DNA from: Gracilimonas sp965227215
Lineage (GTDB): Bacteria > Bacteroidota > Rhodothermia > Balneolales > Balneolaceae
Direction: 5' to 3'
DNA: 64,000 nucleotides
Assembly (NCBI GenBank): GCA_965227215.1
Contig: OZ245729.1
Span: 1,054,001-1,118,000 of the forward strand
Shown here piece after piece: positions 51,754-60,971 of this stretch; within the stretch, counting starts at the first letter, position 1, and each line of letters begins with the position of its first letter. Made by a program: the position numbers and the translations under genes. The notes beneath the pieces were generated by a model. The model was given only the letters and a program-made list of their open reading frames with translations, did not search any database and had not been told where the DNA came from.

Positions 51754-52221
51754 GTGCCAAGTTTTAAAGGACAATACGAGCATAGTATAGATGCCAAAGG
51801 CCGCGTAGCCTTCCCTGCCAAATTACGCAAATCTTTAAGCCCCGCCGCACAAGAACGCTTCACCATTGTACGCGGACAGGAACCCTGTCTTTATTTATAT
51901 CCCGAAGATGAGTGGTCCAATGTAGAAGAGAAACTGTCCCGTATTAATAACTTCACAAAAAAAGGCCGCCTGGCTAAACGAAACTTCCTGCGTTATGCGG
52001 AAGATGTGTCCCTTGACAAGCAAAATCGGATTGCCCTCCCCTCCGACCTTACAGAGTATGCAGAAATTAACGGAAAAGCCGTATTCCTCGGAATGGGTGA
52101 ATATATAGAGGTATGGGATCCGGAAAAGCTGGCCGAAGCTGATGAAGCAATGGATGACGATGCGTTCGAAGAGGTTTTTGAACAAGTGATGGGAGATGAA
52201 CCGGAAACCGATGGTGCTTGA
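51754..52221 (+). CDS. mraZ: Transcriptional regulator MraZ
   Basis: 155 residues from a GTG start: two SpoVT/AbrB-like swapped-hairpin halves (FKGQYEHSIDAKGRVAFPAKLR and AEDVSLDKQNRIALPSDLTEYAEINGKAVFLGMGEYIEVWDPE), with the DAKGR/DKQNR turns that contact DNA. An acidic tail follows. It represses the cluster through the boxes upstream. First gene of the dcw cluster. Confidence 0.95.
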   Translation: MPSFKGQYEHSIDAKGRVAFPAKLRKSLSPAAQERFTIVRGQEPCLYLYPEDEWSNVEEKLSRINNFTKKGRLAKRNFLRYAEDVSLDKQNRIALPSDLTEYAEINGKAVFLGMGEYIEVWDPEKLAEADEAMDDDAFEEVFEQVMGDEPETDGA

Positions 52222-52222
52222 G

Positions 52223-53149
52223 ATGACGACATATCACCAACATATCCCGGTTTTACTAAATGAATCGGTGGAAGCACTTATCACCGACAAGGATGGCCTA
52301 TATATAGATGGTACGCTTGGCGGTGGCGGTCATTCCAAAGAAATTTTAGCCCACCTTAGCGAAAACGGACGGCTATACGGCATCGATCAGGATGATGAGG
52401 CGCTCGAAGCAGCTTCATCCAACATTGGCAACGACGATCGTTTTACCCCCATAAAAGGCAATTTTGGCTACCTGTCCACCCTTCTACCTCCCCAAACCCA
52501 CGGACAGGTAGCCGGAATCCTTTTGGATTTAGGAGTTTCAACCCACCAGATTAAAGAAGCAGAACGCGGATTCAGCTTTCAGGAAGACGGCCCACTGGAT
52601 ATGCGAATGGGAAATCTTTCCGGTGTTTCTGCTTACCAGGTGGTGAATGAATATGAATACGAAAAGCTGCGCGATGTCATCTTCCATTATGGAGAAGAAA
52701 AGCAGAGCCGTCAAATTGCTCGAGCCATTATCGAAAAACGCCCGATAGAAACTACCGGTGAACTCCGTGATGTGGTTTCATCCGTCGTTAACAAACGTTT
52801 TGAAGTGAAATCCCTGGCACGGGTATTTCAAGGTATCCGCATTGAAGTGAACCGCGAGCTTGATATGCTTAAGCGCGTTATGGAAGAATCACTGGAAGTT
52901 TTGAAGCCCGGCGGACGTATTGTAGCTATTTCGTACCACTCTCTCGAAGACCGCATTGTGAAACGCTTTTTTAAAGCCGGTAACTTCGAAGGGAAAGTGG
53001 AAAAAGACTTTTATGGAAACCCGATATCCCCCATAAAGCCTGTAAACAAGCAGGTTATTACCCCCAATAAAGAAGAGGTTTCCGTAAATCCGGCCTCCCG
53101 AAGCGCTAAACTTCGGATAGCCGAGAAGATAGAAGGAGGCGACTCATGA
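52223..53149 (+). CDS. rsmH: 16S rRNA m4C1402 methyltransferase RsmH
   Basis: About 308 residues from the ATG at 52223 (MTTYHQHIPVLLNESVEAL), just after the mraZ stop; an ATG at 52196 inside mraZ is less likely. SAM site DGTLGGGGHSKEIL, then GILLDLGVSTHQIKEAERGFSFQEDGPLDMRM, and the RLVFQGIRIEVN-like ARVFQGIRIEVNREL. Conserved C-terminal NPASRSAKLRIAEK. Second gene of dcw. Confidence 0.96.
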   Translation: MTTYHQHIPVLLNESVEALITDKDGLYIDGTLGGGGHSKEILAHLSENGRLYGIDQDDEALEAASSNIGNDDRFTPIKGNFGYLSTLLPPQTHGQVAGILLDLGVSTHQIKEAERGFSFQEDGPLDMRMGNLSGVSAYQVVNEYEYEKLRDVIFHYGEEKQSRQIARAIIEKRPIETTGELRDVVSSVVNKRFEVKSLARVFQGIRIEVNRELDMLKRVMEESLEVLKPGGRIVAISYHSLEDRIVKRFFKAGNFEGKVEKDFYGNPISPIKPVNKQVITPNKEEVSVNPASRSAKLRIAEKIEGGDS

Positions 53150-53556
53150 TCGTGCAATCCCCACTTAAAAAGCATGACATTCGTCCCAACCTTCGCAAAG
53201 TATCTCTGCCCGACAATAACTCTTCCTCCCCAAAACACCGTCGGACAAAGCATACTGAAAAAGCGAACTCCAAAATTGGCCTCCCCAAGGTCAAACCCTG
53301 GAAGGTGATTGTAGGAAGTATCATCATAGGGGCACTGGGTTTGCTATACCTTACCCATGTATTCTCAACCCAGCGGCTGTTAGATGAAGTACAGACGCTG
53401 GAGGCGGAATACAATCGGGCACGGGCTCAATACGATGAGCTCAAACTTCGGTACGACCGCATGATCGGTCCGGCCGAGATATACCGTAAAGCCGAAGAAC
53501 AAGGTTTCGTAAACGGCGGCCCGGCAGATAAAGTCATCATCATAAAAGAGGATTAG
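53146..53556 (+). CDS. ftsL: FtsL-like division protein
   Basis: 136 residues: basic cytoplasmic N-terminus (1-55), one membrane helix (about 58-78, KVIVGSIIIGALGLLYLTHVF), then a periplasmic leucine-zipper-like coil (LLDEVQTLEAEYNRARAQYDELKLRYDRMIG). Sequence identity to FtsL is always low; the call rests on topology and on the position between rsmH (4-bp overlap) and ftsI. Confidence 0.82.
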   Translation: MIVQSPLKKHDIRPNLRKVSLPDNNSSSPKHRRTKHTEKANSKIGLPKVKPWKVIVGSIIIGALGLLYLTHVFSTQRLLDEVQTLEAEYNRARAQYDELKLRYDRMIGPAEIYRKAEEQGFVNGGPADKVIIIKED

Positions 53557-53561
53557 TACGG

Positions 53562-55733
53562 ATGGATGAACGCACTGCCATATTAAGCCGAATGTTTATC
53601 GTTCTTGGGTTGATACTCCTCATCCCCTGCGCGTTAGGTTTTCAGCTCATTCGCATTAACTATGTGGAAGGCGAGGAATTACGTGAACTCTGGAGCAAAC
53701 AAGCGGTGGATCAGATTCCTATTCCTGCCCAGCGCGGTAATATCTATGATGCCAATGGCACCTTGCTGGCAACCAACGCCGTGGATTACAAACTGGCTTT
53801 TGACCCTAAAGTAACAGTCAACGGAAAGCCGGGTGTACCTAAAGAACAGGTAGATCAACTGATTACCAAGTTATCCGCTTTAACCAAGAAGAGTACCTCT
53901 TACTATAAAACAAAGATAAACTCAGCTCCTGCCCGATCCCGCTATATCGTTCTTGAGAATAATCTGTCGGTTTTGGCCAAAGATCAGATCAAAGCTCTTG
54001 ATATAGATGGCGTAATCCTGGAAGAAAACTACCGGAGAAAATACACCTTTGGAACACTTGCGGCTCACACCTTAGGGTTTGTGAATCACGAAACCAATGG
54101 CCGAATAGGACTGGAAGCTTATTATAATGAAGAATTAAAGGGGGAAGACGGTGTGCGCCAGGTACGCCGCGATCCTTTTAACCGGATTTTCGAATATGTA
54201 GGAGCTCCAAAAAAACTTCCCCGCAACGGATACTCCCTACACACGACCATTGATGCCTACCTGCAGGCTATCCTGGAAGATGAACTGAAAGCCGGAGTGG
54301 ATAAACACCTCGCTAATTATGGAACAGGCATCATCCTGGATCCCAAAACCGGAGCCATTAAGGCACTGGCAAATTACCCCACTTTTGATCCCAATTATCC
54401 CGGGAGCAACGATGAAGAAAATCGGCGAAATTTCGCCATTTCTGACATGATTGAACCCGGCTCCACATTCAAGTTGGTTACCGCCATTGCGGCTGTGGAA
54501 CAAGGCGTAGTTAATTTTGATGAGGTATTTGAGACTCCCGACGACGGTGAAGTGGTGATTCACGACCTCGTATTGAGAGACCACGACCCGTTGGGTGACC
54601 TTACTTTTAAAGAAGTTATTCAAAAGTCTTCTAACGTGGCTACAGCAGAAATAGCCATGCGAATGGATAAGGAAATCTTTTACCAATATGCCCGTAACAT
54701 GGGCTTTGGCTCCAGTACAAACATAGATCTGATTGGTGAAGTAGAAGGCCGACTGGCAAAGCCTTACGAATGGAGCCTGGTTACACTGCCCTGGATGTCG
54801 CACGGATATGAAATTCAAACCACACCTCTGCAAATTGCCCAGGCTTATGCTGCTTTTGCTAATAACGGGAAAATGATGCGGCCTTATCTGGTAGATCGAA
54901 TTGAAGACAAAAACGGGGAAGTTGTTTCTGATCACCAACCGGTAGAAATCCGGCGAATCGCCAAAGAATCTACCTTAGATAAACTGTATCCCATTTTTGA
55001 AAGCGTGGTAACCGATTCCGGTACCGGCAACCTTGCCCAGGTAAATGGACTTCGGATTGCCGGAAAAACCGGAACAGCCAAAAAGGTGGTTAACGGTCGC
55101 TACACCAATAATTATCGCGGATCATTTGTAGGCTTCTTCCCTGTTGATGACCCACAATATGTGTGCTTGATTCTCTTGGATGAACCCCGAACCAGTGGTT
55201 ACGGAGGTTATACTGCCGCACCTATTTTCCAAAATGTAGCCAAACGCATTGCCGGACTGGATAACAACATTCAGCAAAATATGATTGCTGATGAAGAACA
55301 AGGTCCGGCATTTGTTCAGGTTCCATTTTTGAAAGGGTTAAACAAAAGACAAGCGGATGGATTACTGGCCGGCTTAAACATTCCTTATGAAATGAAAGGG
55401 AAATCCGGCTATATAATGGAACAATCACCTGACGCAGGCACTCAAATTCCCCTTGGAAAAGAAATTTCTTTAACGCTTTCGGAAACTTATGTGGCTGCTG
55501 ACAGTGCAAAAGTGAAAGACGGCTATGCTGAGATTCCTGACCTGATTGGCATGAATATGCGCCAGGCCACCAATCTGCTTACCGAGCGTGGACTCGAAAC
55601 CGAGATCATTGGCTCAGGAACTGTATTTGCGCAGTATCCTAAAAAGGGGGAGCTCCTTCGTAAAGGATACAGCGTCACCATTCGAGGTAAGGCAAAATCA
55701 CTGGAATTACTCACTCAAACCAAAAAGCGATAA
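53562..55733 (+). CDS. ftsI: Division transpeptidase FtsI (PBP3) with PASTA domains
   Basis: 723 residues: short cytoplasmic N-terminus, one membrane helix (about 8-30), PBP dimerisation domain starting PIPAQRGNIYDANGTLLA, and transpeptidase with Ser301-x-x-Lys304 (EPGSTFKLV), SSN (KSSNVATAEI) and KTGT (502-505). Two C-terminal PASTA modules follow (about 580-640 and 655-712: VPFLKGLNKRQADGLLAGLN, IPDLIGMNMRQATNLLTERG). It cross-links septal peptidoglycan with FtsW. PASTA tails are more familiar from Gram-positive PBPs but occur in Bacteroidota. Confidence 0.95.
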   Translation: MDERTAILSRMFIVLGLILLIPCALGFQLIRINYVEGEELRELWSKQAVDQIPIPAQRGNIYDANGTLLATNAVDYKLAFDPKVTVNGKPGVPKEQVDQLITKLSALTKKSTSYYKTKINSAPARSRYIVLENNLSVLAKDQIKALDIDGVILEENYRRKYTFGTLAAHTLGFVNHETNGRIGLEAYYNEELKGEDGVRQVRRDPFNRIFEYVGAPKKLPRNGYSLHTTIDAYLQAILEDELKAGVDKHLANYGTGIILDPKTGAIKALANYPTFDPNYPGSNDEENRRNFAISDMIEPGSTFKLVTAIAAVEQGVVNFDEVFETPDDGEVVIHDLVLRDHDPLGDLTFKEVIQKSSNVATAEIAMRMDKEIFYQYARNMGFGSSTNIDLIGEVEGRLAKPYEWSLVTLPWMSHGYEIQTTPLQIAQAYAAFANNGKMMRPYLVDRIEDKNGEVVSDHQPVEIRRIAKESTLDKLYPIFESVVTDSGTGNLAQVNGLRIAGKTGTAKKVVNGRYTNNYRGSFVGFFPVDDPQYVCLILLDEPRTSGYGGYTAAPIFQNVAKRIAGLDNNIQQNMIADEEQGPAFVQVPFLKGLNKRQADGLLAGLNIPYEMKGKSGYIMEQSPDAGTQIPLGKEISLTLSETYVAADSAKVKDGYAEIPDLIGMNMRQATNLLTERGLETEIIGSGTVFAQYPKKGELLRKGYSVTIRGKAKSLELLTQTKKR

Positions 55734-57194
55734 TTGACGATAGATAAACTCATAGAAATTTGTAACCCTCTGCACGTCACAAACAAAGATTTTGATGGTG
55801 AGATAACTACGTTCGCCATCAATTCCCGTGAAGTACAGGATGGTTCTGTCTTTATCGCAATTCGTGGCACACAGGTTGACGGGCACATGTTTTTAGAAGA
55901 CGCCATTGGCCGTGGAGCCAGAGTTATTATCTGTGAGGAATCTTATTACACCGAAGCAGATGTATGTGTGATAGAAGTCGAAAACACGCAAAAATTGGCC
56001 GGCCCAATTGCCCAGGCATTTGCCGGAAACCCGGCTGAACAGCTCAAAGTGATTGGCATCACCGGAACCAATGGCAAAACAACGACAGCTACCCTGGTTT
56101 ATCAGGCATTGTGCGCCTGTGGAGAAAAAGCATCCTTATTGGGAACTGTAAGCAAGCGAATTTTAGAAGAAGTTCTCGATAGTAAGCTTACCACTTCCGA
56201 TCCTATTGAACTGGCCAATGACATGAAAACCATGGTAGAGGCCGGCTCTGAGTATCTGGTCATGGAAGTTTCCTCTCATGCTTTAGATCAGGACCGGGTA
56301 GCCGGAATTAATTTCGAAGTAGCTGCTTTCACCAACCTGAGCCAAGATCATCTTGATTACCATGAAACACTGGATGAATACGCTAAGGCAAAAAAGGTTT
56401 TGTTCGACAATCTCCCCGAATCTTCTACTGCTGTAATTAATGCTGATGATGTACAGGGTGAGTTTATGCTGAAGGATTGCAAGGCTCGGAAATCATTACT
56501 CAGCTTTGATAATGAGTCGGCCCATATCCTGAAAAATTCTTCTGAAGGAATTACCATCGTCGTAAACGGGGAAAAAATTGAAAGCCCGCTAATAGGAACG
56601 TTTAACGCCTATAATGTGGGAGAAGCCTTCCTTATTTGCCGGGCACTCGGCCTGGATGCCAAAGAAATTGCAGCAGCACTAAGTAATGCTAAAGGTGCGG
56701 CGGGACGTATGGAGCCGGTGACGATTGAAGGAGAAAATCTCCCTAAAGTAATTGTGGATTATGCCCACACGCCCGATGCCCTCGAAAACGTTTGCTCTAC
56801 CCTTTCTTCTGTAAAAGATGCCGATCAAACATTGACTGTTGTTTTCGGTGCCGGTGGAGATCGCGACTCAAGTAAGCGCCCGAAGATGGCCAAAGCAGCG
56901 GCTGAGTTTGCTGACAAGATTATTGTTACCAGCGACAATCCGCGAAGTGAAAATCCCGATTTGATCATCGCAGATATACTGGACGGTTTTGAAGAGCTTG
57001 ATAACGTAAATAGCATTACCGATCGAAAAGAAGCGATTCAACAAGCAATTGCTGATGCTTCCGCAAACGAAATCATCCTGATTGCCGGTAAAGGCCATGA
57101 AGACTATCAGGAAGTACATGGTGAACGTATTCATTTTGATGACCGTGAAATAGCCCGAGAGTTTCTAACCATTAAAACAAATGGAGGAAACTGA
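55734..57194 (+). CDS. murE: UDP-MurNAc-tripeptide synthetase MurE (meso-DAP type)
   Basis: 486 residues. Starts at TTG with no gap after the ftsI stop; the next residues MTIDKLIEICN fit the family N-terminus. ATP loop GITGTNGKTTTATLVYQAL, central domain SSHALDQDRV, and Asp401-Asn-Pro-Arg404 (DNPR), the motif that selects meso-diaminopimelate rather than lysine. This predicts a DAP-type, Gram-negative wall. Confidence 0.96.
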   Translation: MTIDKLIEICNPLHVTNKDFDGEITTFAINSREVQDGSVFIAIRGTQVDGHMFLEDAIGRGARVIICEESYYTEADVCVIEVENTQKLAGPIAQAFAGNPAEQLKVIGITGTNGKTTTATLVYQALCACGEKASLLGTVSKRILEEVLDSKLTTSDPIELANDMKTMVEAGSEYLVMEVSSHALDQDRVAGINFEVAAFTNLSQDHLDYHETLDEYAKAKKVLFDNLPESSTAVINADDVQGEFMLKDCKARKSLLSFDNESAHILKNSSEGITIVVNGEKIESPLIGTFNAYNVGEAFLICRALGLDAKEIAAALSNAKGAAGRMEPVTIEGENLPKVIVDYAHTPDALENVCSTLSSVKDADQTLTVVFGAGGDRDSSKRPKMAKAAAEFADKIIVTSDNPRSENPDLIIADILDGFEELDNVNSITDRKEAIQQAIADASANEIILIAGKGHEDYQEVHGERIHFDDREIAREFLTIKTNGGN

Positions 57195-58330
57195 TGCTGC
57201 ACGAACTTTTCACCTGGCTTGATGCTACCTATGATGTTCCCGGAACCGGAGCCGTTGCTTTTATTTCAACACGAACAGCGCTGGCTGCCGTTACTTCTTT
57301 GTTGATCAGCCTTTTTATCGGAAAAAAAATAATTCACTGGCTCAGTCACCTGCAGCTTCGGGAAGTAATTCGTGACGATATTGGACTGGACAGCCACCTT
57401 GCCAAAGGCGAAACCCCTACTATGGGTGGTGTCATTATTATTCTGGCGATTGTAATCCCGGCTCTTTTGTGGATGAAAATGGAAAGCATCTACAGCTGGC
57501 TGATTGTATTCGTAGTACTGGCTTTAGGAATTGTTGGATTTATTGATGATTACATCAAAGTGGTCAAAAAAGATAAGAGCGGACTGGCCGGATGGTTTAA
57601 AATAGCCGGTCAGGTAATTGTTGGCTTGGTTGTTGGGGCCGTACTTTACTTCCATCCCGACTTTGAGACCTTTAATTCTCTTACAACGGTTCCCTTCCTG
57701 AAGAACGTAAATATTGATTACGCCTACTTCGGCGATACTTTAGGCTGGGTGATCTATTTAACCGTAGCTGTTTTTGTGATTACAGCTGTTAGCAATGCAA
57801 CTAATTTAACCGACGGCCTGGATGGACTGGCTGCCGGCACATCCGCCATCTGTGGGATCGTATTTGCCATTTTTGCGTATGTGTCTGGCCGGGTCGATTT
57901 TTCAGGCTTCCTCGATATCATGTACCTCCCGGGAGCCGGTGAGCTTACTATTTTTGCCGCTTCACTGATTGGAGCGTGTATTGGATTTCTATGGTACAAC
58001 ACGAATCCGGCCTCCGTTTTTATGGGAGATACAGGTTCTCTTGCTTTGGGTGGAGCTTTTGGAGCCGTAGCCCTGATGTTACACAAAGAGCTGCTTCTCC
58101 CATTCATTTGCGGAATCTTTTTTATTGAAACGCTTTCGGTGATTATTCAAACAACCTATTTCAAATACACCAAAAGAAAGTATGGAGAAGGCCGGCGGGT
58201 CTTTCTGATGACTCCCATCCATCATCACTATGAAAAGAAAGGATGGCCTGAACAAAAAATTGTAGTCCGTTTCTGGATTATCACGGTTTTACTGGGAATT
58301 CTAAGTCTGTTAACCCTCAAAATCCGATGA
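57194..58330 (+). CDS. mraY: Phospho-MurNAc-pentapeptide transferase MraY
   Basis: 378 residues, ten membrane helices. Catalytic aspartates in FIDDYIKVVKKDKSGLAGWFKI and NATNLTDGLDGLAAG; GDTGSLALGGA and the cytoplasmic loop MTPIHHHYEKKGWPEQKIVVRFW. It makes lipid I at the inner membrane. Start shares a base with the murE stop (TGATG). Confidence 0.97.
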   Translation: MLHELFTWLDATYDVPGTGAVAFISTRTALAAVTSLLISLFIGKKIIHWLSHLQLREVIRDDIGLDSHLAKGETPTMGGVIIILAIVIPALLWMKMESIYSWLIVFVVLALGIVGFIDDYIKVVKKDKSGLAGWFKIAGQVIVGLVVGAVLYFHPDFETFNSLTTVPFLKNVNIDYAYFGDTLGWVIYLTVAVFVITAVSNATNLTDGLDGLAAGTSAICGIVFAIFAYVSGRVDFSGFLDIMYLPGAGELTIFAASLIGACIGFLWYNTNPASVFMGDTGSLALGGAFGAVALMLHKELLLPFICGIFFIETLSVIIQTTYFKYTKRKYGEGRRVFLMTPIHHHYEKKGWPEQKIVVRFWIITVLLGILSLLTLKIR

Positions 58331-59682
58331 GAGAAGTTAAGAACCAACATATCGTTGTGATTGGCGCTGCCCGCAGTGGTATAGCAGCTGCTCTCCTCCT
58401 TCATAAAAAAGGAGCGGATATTTTTGTGTCTGATTATGGCAAAATCTCTGACAATGCCAGAAAGAAATTAGAATCGGCCGGTATTCCCTTTGAAGAAAAC
58501 GGCCATACAGAAAAAGCCAGACAAGCTGAATTTGTGGTAGTAAGTCCGGGAGTTCCAACGGAAGCACCGATTATACAATACTACTTAAATGAAGGAAAAG
58601 AGGTGTTCTCCGAAATTGAAGCAGCAAGCTGGTTCACCGAACAGGATATCATTGCTGTAACCGGCAGCAATGGGAAAACCACCGTTGCCAATTGGTTAGA
58701 TCATGTTTGGAAAACGGCTAAGCGGGAGCACGCCCTTGCGGGAAACATTGGCGTGGCCTTTTCCGATGAGATTGACAAGAACAAAGGTGATTTCCTGCTG
58801 GAAGTGAGCAGCTTTCAGCTCGATCACATCAAAGATTTTAAACCGGCAGTGAGTTTGATTTTGAACATCACTCCGGATCACCTGAACCGCTACCAGCATA
58901 GCCTTGAAGCCTATGCAGCAGCGAAATTCAGGATAACAGAAAATCAGACGGCGGATGACCGGTTCATCTTCAATTACGATGACCCCATCATCCAAAAGCA
59001 CGTTGAACAGCTAAAGCAAAAGCAATCGGCTCCACAATTATGGGCCTTTTCCAATAAACGGGAAGTACCTGAAGGAGCCTTTGTTCGCGACAATCATATC
59101 ATCTTCAAATTCAACAATAAAGAAGAATCTCTTATGTCAGTAGAAGAAATAGGACTTCGTGGCAAGCACAACTTGAGTAATGGCCTTGCCACCGCATTGG
59201 CAGCCCGTGCGGCTGAAATCAAAAATGAGGCCATCCGCGAGAGCCTGAAAAGCTTCACCGGCGTTGAACACCGGCTTGAACTGGCCCGCGAAGTTGAAGG
59301 CGTGAAATACATCAACGACAGTAAGGCGACCAATGTAAATGCGGTTTGGTTTGCTTTAGACAGTTTTCACGTCCCCGTTACACTGATTTTAGGCGGTCGC
59401 GACAAGGGAAATGATTACAGCGAGCTGGAAACTCAAATCCGGGAAAAGGTACATACCATTATTGCCATTGGCGAATCCAAAGACCGGGTTGAAGAACAGC
59501 TTGGAAAAGTAGCCCCCAACTTTGTCCGCGTTGAAACGATGGGCGGAGCCGTCAGGGCTGCAAAAAAAGTCGCTAAACGAGGTGAAGTCGTGCTGTTGAG
59601 CCCGGCCTGTGCCTCATTTGACATGTTCGACAGTTATGAACATCGAGGTAAAATTTTCAAAGAAGAAGTAAACAAATTGTGA
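58327..59682 (+). CDS. murD: UDP-MurNAc-L-Ala-D-Glu synthetase MurD
   Basis: 451 residues. N-terminal HIVVIGAARSGIAAALLLHKKGA, ATP loop VTGSNGKTTVANWL, LEVSSFQLD with the substrate Ser region, HRLELAREVEGVKYINDSKATN, and C-terminal LLSPACASFDMFDSYEHRGKIFKEEV, specific to MurD. Adds D-glutamate. Overlaps mraY by four bases and is followed by a palindromic repeat before ftsW. Confidence 0.97.
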   Translation: MREVKNQHIVVIGAARSGIAAALLLHKKGADIFVSDYGKISDNARKKLESAGIPFEENGHTEKARQAEFVVVSPGVPTEAPIIQYYLNEGKEVFSEIEAASWFTEQDIIAVTGSNGKTTVANWLDHVWKTAKREHALAGNIGVAFSDEIDKNKGDFLLEVSSFQLDHIKDFKPAVSLILNITPDHLNRYQHSLEAYAAAKFRITENQTADDRFIFNYDDPIIQKHVEQLKQKQSAPQLWAFSNKREVPEGAFVRDNHIIFKFNNKEESLMSVEEIGLRGKHNLSNGLATALAARAAEIKNEAIRESLKSFTGVEHRLELAREVEGVKYINDSKATNVNAVWFALDSFHVPVTLILGGRDKGNDYSELETQIREKVHTIIAIGESKDRVEEQLGKVAPNFVRVETMGGAVRAAKKVAKRGEVVLLSPACASFDMFDSYEHRGKIFKEEVNKL

Positions 59683-59690
59683 AAGAAGCA

Positions 59691-59770
59691 GAGTGCATAG
59701 TGACAGAGTTACAAAGTGGTTGTCACATAAACCACTTTGTAACTCTGTCACTCCAAAACTTTGTCACTTT
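59691..59770. repeat. Intergenic palindrome with 23-bp perfect arms, between murD and ftsW
   Basis: Arms at 59699-59721 and 59730-59752 are perfect complements around an 8-base centre. Within the arms, words repeat every 8 bp: AGTGACAG, AGTTACAA, AGTGGTT. On the opposite strand the right side extends this with AAAGTGAC, AAAGTTTT, GGAGTGAC. It lies inside the dcw operon, 9 bp after murD and 10 bp before ftsW, and has no T tract after it. Same grammar as the elements at 1935 and 42535. Confidence 0.8.
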
Positions 59771-59780
59771 AAATTAATAC

Positions 59781-60971
59781 ATGATATACACGAGTCCACA
59801 TAGCAATATTTCCAACATCATCGGCACTTCCGCCGAGGATATCGATACGCGCAAGCAAGGCAGCGATCGGTACCTGTTGATGTCGGTTGTGATCCTGATG
59901 ACGTTCGGGATGCTGGCGGTGTATTCGTCTATCGCGTTCTTTGCAGAAACAAAATCCACAACGGCCGGCACCCTGATTGTCGGGCATTTGGTGAAGCTCG
60001 GTATTGCCTTTTTTGTGATGCTGATTGCATCAAAAGTGAACTACCACACCATAGCCAAGTTCAGCCGTATCGGGATGGTAGTTAGCCTGTTACTTTTATT
60101 AGCCGTGCTGGCATTCGGAACCGAGCAATTCGGGGCCAAGCGCTGGTTGAATGTGGGCGGATTTTCTTTCCAGCCTTCCATGGTTGCTACGGTGGCTTTG
60201 ATGGTACACGTTTGTGTATTACTCAGTGAAAAACAGGAATACATCAAAGATTTTAAAAAGACCTTCCTCCCCATCATGTTTTGGGTGATTCTCACCTGCG
60301 GGCTTATTGGAATCGAAGATTTCAGTAGTGCAGCCATCCTGCTGGGAATTTGCCTCGTCATCATGTTTGTAGGCAGAGTGAGTGTAATTCAGCTGGGCTC
60401 CCTTGTTGCGGTAGGCATTTTGGGAGGAGCGTTACTTCTTGGGCAATCCACAAACCGCCAGGATCGAATCGAACAATATTTGAACCAAATCAAAGAGATT
60501 CCAAGCGAACACATTATTCAGGGCAGTGGATACCAGGCTCAACAGGCTCATATTGCTATCGCCAAAGGTGAGCTGATGGGCGTTGGGATTGGGAAAAGTT
60601 CGCAACGTGACTTCCTTCCCGCTCCCTACAACGACTTTATATTTGCCATCATCGCAGAAGAATATGGTTTGATTGGTGCGATGTCACTCATTTTCATTTT
60701 CACACTGATTTTATTCCGGGGCATTGTGTTCATCGCCCGGAATGCAGAAGACCACCTGGGCTCATTACTGGCCGTGGCCTGTACACTGACTATCGTTTTT
60801 TATGGATTTGTAAATGCCGGGGTTGCCAGTGGCATCCTTCCGGTAACGGGTTTGCCTATGCCTTTTGTAAGCTATGGCGGTACCAGCATGCTTTTTGCCG
60901 GGCTGATGGTTGGCATCCTCCTCAATATCTCGAAACATAACCGGGACCGGAGGACCTTATTCTATGGATAA
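59781..60971 (+). CDS. ftsW: Peptidoglycan polymerase FtsW
   Basis: 396 residues of the SEDS family, about ten membrane helices. ILMTFGMLAVYSSIAFFAE early; FGAKRWLNVGGFSFQPS; the large loop GSGYQAQQAHIAIAKGELMGVGIGKSSQRDFLPAPYNDFIFAIIAEEYGLIGA; GLPMPFVSYGGTSMLFAG near the end. Polymerises septal glycan with FtsI. It overlaps murG by 8 bp. Confidence 0.95.
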   Translation: MIYTSPHSNISNIIGTSAEDIDTRKQGSDRYLLMSVVILMTFGMLAVYSSIAFFAETKSTTAGTLIVGHLVKLGIAFFVMLIASKVNYHTIAKFSRIGMVVSLLLLLAVLAFGTEQFGAKRWLNVGGFSFQPSMVATVALMVHVCVLLSEKQEYIKDFKKTFLPIMFWVILTCGLIGIEDFSSAAILLGICLVIMFVGRVSVIQLGSLVAVGILGGALLLGQSTNRQDRIEQYLNQIKEIPSEHIIQGSGYQAQQAHIAIAKGELMGVGIGKSSQRDFLPAPYNDFIFAIIAEEYGLIGAMSLIFIFTLILFRGIVFIARNAEDHLGSLLAVACTLTIVFYGFVNAGVASGILPVTGLPMPFVSYGGTSMLFAGLMVGILLNISKHNRDRRTLFYG